DNA of 37,359 nt from a virus. The notes beneath the pieces were generated by a model. The model saw only the letters and a program-made list of their open reading frames with translations, made no database searches and was not told the DNA's origin. Location of the stretch: the IMG/VR virus record IMGVR_UViG_3300029258_003867, positions 1 through 37,359 of that record; one strand, 5' to 3'. Made by a program: the position numbers and the translations under genes. Below are positions 22,342-28,744 of the stretch, piece by piece (position 1 is the stretch's first letter; each line of letters starts with the position of its first letter).

Positions 22342-22943
22342 CAGTGGTAAGAGAAAATCACAACAACCTGCATATAGTAGAATTAGATGATCAACCTTAT
22401 GATGGTAGTCAACTACGTTCTTTGTGGATAGCAGAGCAAGCTGCCTTGTATGGCACTGCCTTATCCGTCTTTCAGGGTCCTTGTGATGTAGAAGATCATA
22501 TGGTAGATTTAGTAGACATTCAAGATAACTCTTTTATATCCTCTGACCTTATGTTACACTACATCATTGAAATATTTGGTATTGGTATAATTCCTACTGT
22601 TTTATACCAGCGTTTGTTTGTAAACGCCATAGCAACAGAACTAAGACCTTACGGTCCTATTTTAGTTAACGGGGACGATATTTTTATTGATGTGGTCAAT
22701 ACAGGAGGAGATCCATATCAACTACCTAAGTTATCTGTTTCTATAGCTACCGTTTCTCCTATCTCTGGCTTAATTCACATAGGTTTGAATATTCACTCCA
22801 GTGGCGTTCCTAAAGGAGTGATTGCGGGATCTCTAGACTACTTTGATTTACCTCTTGATCGTTTCATTTTTAATACAACTACACGTATGGCCGAAATCTA
22901 TAATAGTGTTCTTTTTGCATCTTCTAAAGTAAAAACTGTGTAA
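22338..22943 (+). CDS. DUF366-family protein
   Basis: A 201-residue protein beginning at ATG 22338 with AGGGGGA upstream; the longer frame from 22311 lacks a suitable site. It matches the DUF366 pattern: DGSQLRSLWIAEQAALYGTA, SVFQGPCDVEDHMVDLVD, SSDLMLHYIIEIFG, YQRLFVNAIATELRPYG, GDDIFIDV, LPKLSVSIATVSPISGLIHI and GVP. DUF366 is a small family known mainly from archaea and some bacteria whose biochemical role I cannot state. In this phage it follows the queD and glycosyltransferase genes, so it may act on a 7-deazaguanine intermediate or product. That link is inference. Confidence 0.7.
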   Translation: MTVVRENHNNLHIVELDDQPYDGSQLRSLWIAEQAALYGTALSVFQGPCDVEDHMVDLVDIQDNSFISSDLMLHYIIEIFGIGIIPTVLYQRLFVNAIATELRPYGPILVNGDDIFIDVVNTGGDPYQLPKLSVSIATVSPISGLIHIGLNIHSSGVPKGVIAGSLDYFDLPLDRFIFNTTTRMAEIYNSVLFASSKVKTV

Positions 22944-22954
22944 GGAGAAGTATT

Positions 22955-23302
22955 ATGGATTCAGTCCTAGAAGAAGTTGTACCTATTTCATGGGACTCTG
23001 AAATAGTAACTAAAGAACCTTTGCAGATAGTAACAGAAGTTGTACCTTCTTCAGATGATGTTTTCGAAGAGAAAGTACCGGATTCGAATACACTTGATTG
23101 TAGGTTGGCTGCTCAAGAGTGCCGCACACTTTTGGATAGGTTGCTGCATTCACGATCTGTTGATGTAGATGATCCTATTACTGTCAAAGAAGTATACTCT
23201 GTTATAATGGAAGCTATATTACTTTTGGAAGGATGTGATAGCCTGCAAGCTAAATTAACTGCTATCAATCTACCTTCGGAAGTGCCTAAGGTGTGTTTAT
23301 GA
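22955..23302 (+). CDS. Hypothetical acidic protein upstream of sbcC
   Basis: A 115-residue acidic protein with AAGGAG before the start. The N-terminal 45 residues are disordered and Glu/Asp/Val-rich (EEVVPISWDSEIVTKEP). The C-terminal part (LDCRLAAQECRTLLDRLLHS and SVIMEAILLLEGCDSLQ) forms two predicted helices. The stop TGA overlaps the sbcC-like start as ATGA, so translation is probably coupled. No family is recognised. Confidence 0.65.
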   Translation: MDSVLEEVVPISWDSEIVTKEPLQIVTEVVPSSDDVFEEKVPDSNTLDCRLAAQECRTLLDRLLHSRSVDVDDPITVKEVYSVIMEAILLLEGCDSLQAKLTAINLPSEVPKVCL

Positions 23303-24582
23303 TTACACAACTAGCACTTTCCAATTTTCAATGCTACTCCAAGCTAGCTTTGGAACTGCATCCTCACTTTAATGTTTTTGTAGGAGAGTCTAACGCAGGT
23401 AAGACAGCCATTCTCAGGGCTTTACGTTTGCTCTTCTATAATCAACCTAGAGGTTTATATCTGGTTAGAAAAGGTGCTTCAGAGCTTAGTGTAGAATGTA
23501 TTACTGATACTGGGCATACCTTGAAAAGGACTCGAGGCAAAAAGGTTAACAGCTATGCTGTAGACGACGAAGTTTATAAAAACTTTGGAGTGCATGTGCC
23601 TGAAGAAGTTACTAGAACTTTAGGTATAGCCTCCTCTGAACTTTTGTCTGACATCTATAATGCAGGGTTTGCAGGACAGCTAGATGGCCCTTTTTTGTTA
23701 AACATTACCGATTCTCAAAAAGGAAAAATTCTGACATCTCTAAGTGATGTATCTGAAGTAGATCAGGTACTATCTGAGGTGAGAGCAGAACGTAGAAAAT
23801 CCAAAACTACCACAGACAAACTATTACAGGATTTAGAAGAAGTAGAAGCACAACAAAGTACTTTTGCCTGGGTACCTTCAGCACAAGCAAAAGTAGCTAA
23901 GCTAGAAACTATTTTAGTTAGGGTAGAAGAAACACAGAGACAAATAGAGCAGCTTAAAAAGCTTCAGGATCAGTATGAAAGATGTACTGAACAGTTGGAG
24001 CAACGTAGAAGAGTTGTTACTATTTTAGCCAACAAATTAAATCTTTACTCGTCCTTATCTTTGGAAACCATTTGGGAACGCTATTCTACATTAACAACTC
24101 TTTTGACTAACTGGCGCACTGCTGCCAATACATTATCCCAACTTCAAAAGGACCGAGATGTTCTAGCAAGCAGTACAACGACTTCTTCGATTCATATTGA
24201 TACAGCAACTCAATTACAAGAAGAGCTCCATTCCCTTCGCGCTCTGCTAGCTAACTGGCGCACTGCTGCCAATACATTATCCCAACTTCAAAAGGACCGA
24301 GATGTTCTAGCAAGCAGTACAACGACTTCTTCGATTCATATTGATACAGCAACTCAATTACAAGAAGAGTTATCCTCATTGATCCTTTTACAAATTCAAT
24401 GGCAAAAAACTCAGAGTGAGATGGAGTTGCAAACGGATAGTATTCTTGAACATGGCAGACTTCTATCTTATGTTAAAAAGGAACAACAGAAAGTAATTCA
24501 AGGTTTAGGTGGTATATGTCCTACGTGTGCTCAACCTTTAGGTGAGGATGCTCTAGCTCATTTAGAGGAGGGACATTCATGA
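23299..24582 (+). CDS. SbcC/Rad50-like N-terminal half ending in zinc hook
   Basis: A 427-residue protein. Walker A is GESNAGKT (residues 29-36) after LALSNFQCYSKLALEL. A long coiled coil follows, containing a 48-residue near-exact duplication. It ends with CPTCAQPL (Cys407 and Cys410), the CxxC zinc hook. The ABC signature and Walker B are missing, because they are encoded in the separate gene at 26254. The full Rad50/SbcC ATPase would form when the two chains associate. With SbcD it should process DNA ends during recombination or replication. I chose ATG 23299 because of the ATGA overlap and AAGG upstream; a GTG two codons earlier is weaker. Confidence 0.87.
   Translation: MITQLALSNFQCYSKLALELHPHFNVFVGESNAGKTAILRALRLLFYNQPRGLYLVRKGASELSVECITDTGHTLKRTRGKKVNSYAVDDEVYKNFGVHVPEEVTRTLGIASSELLSDIYNAGFAGQLDGPFLLNITDSQKGKILTSLSDVSEVDQVLSEVRAERRKSKTTTDKLLQDLEEVEAQQSTFAWVPSAQAKVAKLETILVRVEETQRQIEQLKKLQDQYERCTEQLEQRRRVVTILANKLNLYSSLSLETIWERYSTLTTLLTNWRTAANTLSQLQKDRDVLASSTTTSSIHIDTATQLQEELHSLRALLANWRTAANTLSQLQKDRDVLASSTTTSSIHIDTATQLQEELSSLILLQIQWQKTQSEMELQTDSILEHGRLLSYVKKEQQKVIQGLGGICPTCAQPLGEDALAHLEEGHS
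24107..24369 (+). repeat. 119-bp perfect direct repeat, 144-bp period
   Basis: Bases 24107-24225 and 24251-24369 are identical over 119 bp, separated by 25 bp. The 144-bp period is in frame (48 codons), so the coiled coil contains two copies of NWRTAANTLSQLQKDRDV and the following Thr-rich stretch. Identity at all codon positions indicates a very recent duplication. Confidence 0.97.
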
Positions 24583-25496
24583 AATTTCTATACATGACTG
24601 ACCTACATATCAGGTCTCAGATGAAACAAAGAAAAGATGATTTACTGGATACTATGTCCTCTAAATTATCCTCTGTTAGTTTTATGGCCCAAGAGTTAGG
24701 AGTAGATTTAATAGTATGTGGCGGCGATGTATTTGATGCTCCTAATCCTGCTTTAAGTGCTGCTGGCATCTTTGTTAAATTTTTGAAAGAATGTCCTATT
24801 CCTGTTTTCTCTATTCCTGGACAACATGATATGTATGGGTATAATAGGTCTACTCTATGGCGAACTCAATATGGTTTGATAGCCGCAGGGGACCTATTTA
24901 CTGACGTATATTCTCTTACCCCTTTTGAAGATTTTACTTTCATGGATCATAGATATGCTCAAGATAACCCTAAAGCACTTCTAGATTGTGATGTGGAGAT
25001 AGTTCACGAATTGTTGTTACCTTTCCCTTTTCTTGGACAAGAACTACCCATTGAAAGCTTTAATACCAAAGCTAAGGTAGTAGTATCTGCAGATTATCAT
25101 CCGGGTTATCCTATACATTGGCGCTCAGACGGTGTGGTATTTGTGCATCCAGGAGCTTTAATGCGTACAGAAAATTCCAAGACGGAGCGCGCTAGAACTG
25201 TACAAGTAGCCCTAGTAGATTTGAACAAAGAAGAGACGCCAGAAGTAACGTACCTACCTTTACCTGGAGTACTTCCTGCTGAGGAGGTATTTTTAGATAG
25301 GGCAGAAGGTAGCTCTATCATTACCGAAATAGCAGATTTTTGCTTAGACCCTTTTCTAGCAAAGATGGACCAAACGGATTTTAGTGGTAGAGCCTTGTTA
25401 ACTTCGTTAGTGCATTCAGCAGTAAACAATGCAGGTTTAAGTGATTCAGTGGCTACTGCTGTACTAGATAGGTTTACACAGAAAGGTTTGATATGA
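24579..25496 (+). CDS. SbcD/Mre11-like nuclease
   Basis: A 305-residue calcineurin-like phosphoesterase. Metal motifs are MTDLHI (D8, H10), CGGDVFD (D50) and SIPGQHDMYG, where the usual GNHD is GQHD, replacing a metal-binding Asn by Gln. Later SADYHPGYP and FVHPGALMR are typical of SbcD-like phage proteins. It would be the nuclease partner of the SbcC-like ATPase, cutting DNA ends or hairpins. The start overlaps the stop of the sbcC-like half as ATGA, which makes stoichiometric translation likely. The C-terminal capping domain is about 100 residues. Confidence 0.88.
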   Translation: MKFLYMTDLHIRSQMKQRKDDLLDTMSSKLSSVSFMAQELGVDLIVCGGDVFDAPNPALSAAGIFVKFLKECPIPVFSIPGQHDMYGYNRSTLWRTQYGLIAAGDLFTDVYSLTPFEDFTFMDHRYAQDNPKALLDCDVEIVHELLLPFPFLGQELPIESFNTKAKVVVSADYHPGYPIHWRSDGVVFVHPGALMRTENSKTERARTVQVALVDLNKEETPEVTYLPLPGVLPAEEVFLDRAEGSSIITEIADFCLDPFLAKMDQTDFSGRALLTSLVHSAVNNAGLSDSVATAVLDRFTQKGLI

Positions 25497-25762
25497 ACAG
25501 CGACGATGTTGTTTCTCAATTGAATACTTTATCTAATCGCAGACAGCAGCTATCTCGTACGTTGGCCCAAGTAGAGGGTCAGATAGCACAAATAGAAACA
25601 CAACAAGTTACTCTGTTACAAACTATGACAGAAGCAGAAGTAACTCCCGACAGTCTAGCTGCTAAAATCGAAGAATTAGAAACACAACTCTCCTCTGACT
25701 TAATAAAGGCTGATCAGATTCTTACAGCGGCGGAAAGGGAAATCAATGCTAGCGGAAGCTAG
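25493..25762 (+). CDS. Short coiled-coil protein between sbcD and the C-terminal sbcC half
   Basis: An 89-residue protein made almost entirely of a predicted coiled coil (QLNTLSNRRQQLSRTLAQVE, then IAQIETQQVTLLQTM). The start overlaps the sbcD stop as ATGA. Because it lies between the two pieces of a split SbcC, it could be a detached part of the returning coiled-coil arm. It lacks Cys, so it is not another zinc hook. That role is inference from position and helical character. Confidence 0.65.
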   Translation: MNSDDVVSQLNTLSNRRQQLSRTLAQVEGQIAQIETQQVTLLQTMTEAEVTPDSLAAKIEELETQLSSDLIKADQILTAAEREINASGS

Positions 25763-26303
25763 AGGTAAAAAATTAGATAAGCCCAGCGTTGTTCCTAGAC
25801 GAGGCGATAATCCTCTAACTGTTTTAGATGTAGTAAAAGTGGTTAACTATGGAACCTATGAAGTGCATACTGAACTTGTAGATGATTCAGAATTTGGTGG
25901 CGATGGCGCTTTGGAAATGGAAGTGGCTTATACTGTACCTGATGGTTATTATATAGGAACTCCTGAAGATGCCAAAGCTTTAGCTAAACGTGGTATACAA
26001 CCCGAGCCCATTTCGGAAGATAGTAATATCTGCTCCATTGGATTTTCGCCTCAAGATAATAAGTGGTATGGTTGGTCTCATAGAGCTTTGTATGGCTTTG
26101 GCGTAGGAGATGAAGTTGATTCAGGAGATGCCGGCTCTGAGTATTTCGATCCCATAGCTGAGGGTGAAACTGTTATATTGACTAACCTAGACGAAGCTAA
26201 AGAAAGAGCCATAGGCTTTGCTAGATCTGTAGCTATTAAGAAGGAGAGTTCTTATGAGCCAAGTAGCACAGGTCTTAGCTCGCTACAAAAATCTTTCCTC
26301 TAG
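25746..26303 (+). CDS. Conserved phage hypothetical protein (WYGWSHRA motif)
   Basis: A 185-residue protein with AAAGGGA before its start, which overlaps the previous gene by 17 bases. The first 25 residues are basic. A central segment reads ICSIGFSPQDNKWYGWSHRA followed by LYGFGVGDEV, which I associate with uncharacterised phage proteins of unknown function. The final part is overlapped by the next gene by 50 bases. No nuclease or ATPase motifs are visible. Its fixed position inside the sbcCD cluster suggests a related role. Confidence 0.6.
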   Translation: MLAEARGKKLDKPSVVPRRGDNPLTVLDVVKVVNYGTYEVHTELVDDSEFGGDGALEMEVAYTVPDGYYIGTPEDAKALAKRGIQPEPISEDSNICSIGFSPQDNKWYGWSHRALYGFGVGDEVDSGDAGSEYFDPIAEGETVILTNLDEAKERAIGFARSVAIKKESSYEPSSTGLSSLQKSFL

Positions 26304-26886
26304 AGTTAGTGAAGCGGTAGGTCATAAGAAGTCATTGGATGAAAGATACTCTCAACTAAAAGATACTCTAACCAAAGAGGAAGTTATTTCTACCTCTTTA
26401 GATCAGCAAGCGGAAGTGATCCGTGTCGTATCCTCTACGGTTAAGACGAGAGCTACTGAAGATTTTGCTCGTTTAGTAAGCGAAGGGATCAGATTCATAT
26501 TTGAAACTGATGATGAGTTTAGAGTAGTATTGAAAGATACTAAAACGTTACCTGAAGCTTCTTTTGAGTTAGTGGTGGATGGAGAAGCAATGGATCCCAA
26601 AGAGTCGTTAGGAGGAGGTACTGTAGACGTTATTAGCTTTTGTTTACGTCTAGTAATGTTAGAACTGTTTAAGGTAGGAGGTTCTCTTATACTGGACGAA
26701 TCATTTAAGCATTTAAGTAGAGGATATTTATCTAGAACTGCTATGTTTTTGAGACAGTATGCAGAAACCTCAGGCAGACAGATTATATTAGTAACTCATT
26801 CACCTGAGATGACACAGTTTGCCCATAGAGTTTTTCGTGTAACCAAACATAACGATACTAGTAGGGTGGAGGAAGTAGATGGCTAG
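26254..26886 (+). CDS. SbcC/Rad50-like C-terminal half
   Basis: A 210-residue protein carrying what the gene at 23299 lacks. Residues 1-60 are coiled coil, about 65-110 are the strands after the coil, then come the ABC signature SLGGGTVDVISFCLRL, Walker B GGSLILDESFKHLS and the H-loop ILVTHSPEM. It should pair with the Walker A half to form composite ATP sites. There is no CxxC hook here. GGAGAG lies seven bases before the start. The start lies inside the preceding gene, so the cluster is translated in tight coupling. Confidence 0.87.
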   Translation: MSQVAQVLARYKNLSSRVSEAVGHKKSLDERYSQLKDTLTKEEVISTSLDQQAEVIRVVSSTVKTRATEDFARLVSEGIRFIFETDDEFRVVLKDTKTLPEASFELVVDGEAMDPKESLGGGTVDVISFCLRLVMLELFKVGGSLILDESFKHLSRGYLSRTAMFLRQYAETSGRQIILVTHSPEMTQFAHRVFRVTKHNDTSRVEEVDG

Positions 26887-27352
26887 AAGAGCAAAGGCTA
26901 GACGACCTCGTCGTAGAAGAGTGTCCAGTAGTAAGTCGGCCAAGCGTGAACTTTTACCTAATGCAGAAAAAAATCGACGTATGTACCCTCATCTTCTTGA
27001 TAGACATGAAAGTTATGAACAAGCAAAGGCTCTGGCTGATAAGTCTATTGATGATATTGGTGAGTCTATTATTGATGAAATGCGTATTCAATTCAAAGAA
27101 CAGTTTCCTGGGGGAGAAAATGATTCTTATAACTTCACTGATTTTCTAGGCCAGAGTGTTCAAACTTTGCAGTGGCGTATTGATGAAGATATTCCGGAGA
27201 AACTAAAGAAGGGTATTATGGATAAGGAAGATGCAGAAGCCGCTATGGAAATAGCTGCAACAGCAAGAGATGCTATTAAGAGAAGATTATCTAAAGGTTT
27301 GGTCAGCTTAGGTAATCTAGTACTTCCTGGTGATAGTAAGTTTCGTATATAG
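26879..27352 (+). CDS. Basic-tailed helical hypothetical protein
   Basis: A 157-residue protein whose first 25 residues are strongly basic (MARRAKARRPRRRRVSSS), consistent with nucleic acid binding. The rest is helical and acidic (SYEQAKALADKSIDDIGESI, then EDAEAAMEIAATARDAIKRR). GGAGG precedes the start, and it overlaps the previous gene by eight bases. No family is recognised. The charge layout suits a DNA-bridging or nucleoprotein protein, but that is a guess from composition. Confidence 0.6.
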   Translation: MARRAKARRPRRRRVSSSKSAKRELLPNAEKNRRMYPHLLDRHESYEQAKALADKSIDDIGESIIDEMRIQFKEQFPGGENDSYNFTDFLGQSVQTLQWRIDEDIPEKLKKGIMDKEDAEAAMEIAATARDAIKRRLSKGLVSLGNLVLPGDSKFRI

Positions 27353-27360
27353 GAGATTAT

Positions 27361-27723
27361 ATGCCTTACGAGTGTGCCTTATGTGTTAATGTTAATTTGG
27401 TATGCAGTAATCGCAGGATATACAGCAGGGATTCTTTTATATCTTTTACTATACCTGATCCAGATGTGGATCATCACTCTCTTTGGGTGCCTCGTAAGCA
27501 TCTCTCTCCTACTGATTTTATGCACAACAAGGTGAATGTTCTGTTAACTATGCTAGAGTGTATAGATATATACGTGTCGGAACATTCACCTGGCAGTCAT
27601 CGAATAGTGTATGATTTTGGTCCTTCCTTAAATAGCTCCCACAGCATACTACATCTACTATGGAATAATCATCGGTCTCTACCTAGAATGTTCCCCACCG
27701 ACTGGTCAACTATCTTTATATAA
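27361..27723 (+). CDS. Degenerate HIT-like protein
   Basis: A 120-residue protein with AGGAG before the start. It begins with a CALC pair and has SNRRIYSRDS, then VDHHSLWVPRKHL and PGSHRIVYDFGPSLNSSHSI followed by LHLLWNN. The order of strands and the last His-rich strand follow the HIT fold (small nucleotide hydrolase/transferase). The canonical His-x-His-x-His triad is not intact. It reads HSILHLL, so enzymatic activity is doubtful. It may bind a nucleotide without hydrolysing it. Confidence 0.55.
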   Translation: MPYECALCVNVNLVCSNRRIYSRDSFISFTIPDPDVDHHSLWVPRKHLSPTDFMHNKVNVLLTMLECIDIYVSEHSPGSHRIVYDFGPSLNSSHSILHLLWNNHRSLPRMFPTDWSTIFI

Positions 27724-27748
27724 ATCAGGTGAAAAAGTATGGAAAGCC

Positions 27749-27757
27749 TGGTATAAT
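27749..27757 (+). promoter_or_regulatory. Extended -10 promoter before the packaging region
   Basis: TGG followed by TATAAT (27752-27757) is an extended -10 in the 96-base gap that separates the recombination genes from the packaging genes. The -35 region (GTGAAA at 17 bp) is poor, as is common for extended -10 promoters. It is the likely start of transcription for the terminase and structural genes. Confidence 0.55.
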
Positions 27758-27819
27758 ATATACAATGTAACATTTTTTATATCTTGTTTGCATCGTATAT
27801 ATTAGCAAAGGAGTCTTAA

Positions 27820-28131
27820 ATGTTATCAGATCATTACAAAGACTTACCTGAGGATGAAGATCAGGTAATAGAAGCAGAAGAAAAAAAGGTAGGACATTCT
27901 GATTGGCAAAGAATACAAACTCCTACGGGTAGTTTTATCATGCGCAGTGCGGCTCTTACTCGTAAAGCTTCGGGCAGACCTTCCGTAAATATTTGTATAA
28001 CGCGTACTGGTGCTACTTTTCATGCAGAAGGAGATGTTCCTCCTATAGATAGTACGCCTGGCCAGTCCTTTGAGGACTTTATGGACATTGTCAATGGTTA
28101 CGCCTTTGAACAGCTTACCAGCCACAAATAA
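27820..28131 (+). CDS. Hypothetical protein at the start of the packaging region
   Basis: A 103-residue protein, first gene after the 27752 promoter and preceded by AAAGGAG. An acidic N-terminus (DHYKDLPEDEDQVIEAEEKK) leads into a strand-rich segment (DWQRIQTPTGSFIMRS and RPSVNICITRTGATFHAEG). No family is recognised. The 3' end overlaps the next gene by 38 bases. Confidence 0.6.
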   Translation: MLSDHYKDLPEDEDQVIEAEEKKVGHSDWQRIQTPTGSFIMRSAALTRKASGRPSVNICITRTGATFHAEGDVPPIDSTPGQSFEDFMDIVNGYAFEQLTSHK

Positions 28132-28744
28132 TGATTTAGAACTTTCCGAGGCTCTTGAATTAGGCAGGCTTATAGACTCTAGTCCCTACAAGTTTGAAGT
28201 ATCTCGTATGTTATTGCAGGGTAAGAGTTTATTGGATATAGCCGTAGAACTTAGAGATACTTTTGGTTTTGATGTAGATGTTCAGGAACTATACGCCTTT
28301 CAGGGTAAATTCTATGAACAGTACAAACCTCAAGTTGCCCGAATAACTCATCTAGAACGTGTAAGCAGTGACAGTGTGGTGGCCCAGAGCGAACAGTTTA
28401 ATTTGTTATCTCAATTGACCGATCTTCTATCCGATGCAGAGAGTCGCATTATTCGTATTAAAGGGTTACCTGATGCTAAACAAAGCGCACAAATGGAACA
28501 AGCTCTTGTTAAGTTGTACAACCTAAAAAAGGACTTAGCTGAGAGTATAGGCGAGATTTTAGAAGAGACTGGTATCGAGAGTAAACTTCGAAGACTATTG
28601 GAACAAGTGGCTAAGTTAGTGGTACAATGTTTCCTTCCTCATATACCTGCAGAAATAGAAAAGGGAAAGCTTCTCCAGCAATTTTCCAAAGAGATGGATT
28701 CCTTAGTAAGGGTCATCATTAGATCGGGAGATAAAGAACCATGA
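28094..28744 (+). CDS. Putative terminase small subunit
   Basis: A 216-residue, mainly helical protein whose stop overlaps the terL start (ATGA). Residues about 25-70 (YKFEVSRMLLQGKSLLDIAV and FDVDVQELYAFQGKFYE) look like a helix-turn-helix of the kind used by small terminases to bind packaging sites. The C-terminal half has a long helical oligomerisation-like region. The start at 28094 is the first ATG in frame but has no good ribosome-binding site, so it may rely on coupling with the preceding gene. The assignment rests on position and helix-turn-helix character. Confidence 0.55.
   Translation: MVTPLNSLPATNNDLELSEALELGRLIDSSPYKFEVSRMLLQGKSLLDIAVELRDTFGFDVDVQELYAFQGKFYEQYKPQVARITHLERVSSDSVVAQSEQFNLLSQLTDLLSDAESRIIRIKGLPDAKQSAQMEQALVKLYNLKKDLAESIGEILEETGIESKLRRLLEQVAKLVVQCFLPHIPAEIEKGKLLQQFSKEMDSLVRVIIRSGDKEP

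Noticed and set aside
27787-27809. Hairpin TTTGC/GCAAA before the gene at 27820
   Set aside because: Only five pairs with a 13-base AT-rich loop, which is easily found by chance at this base composition.
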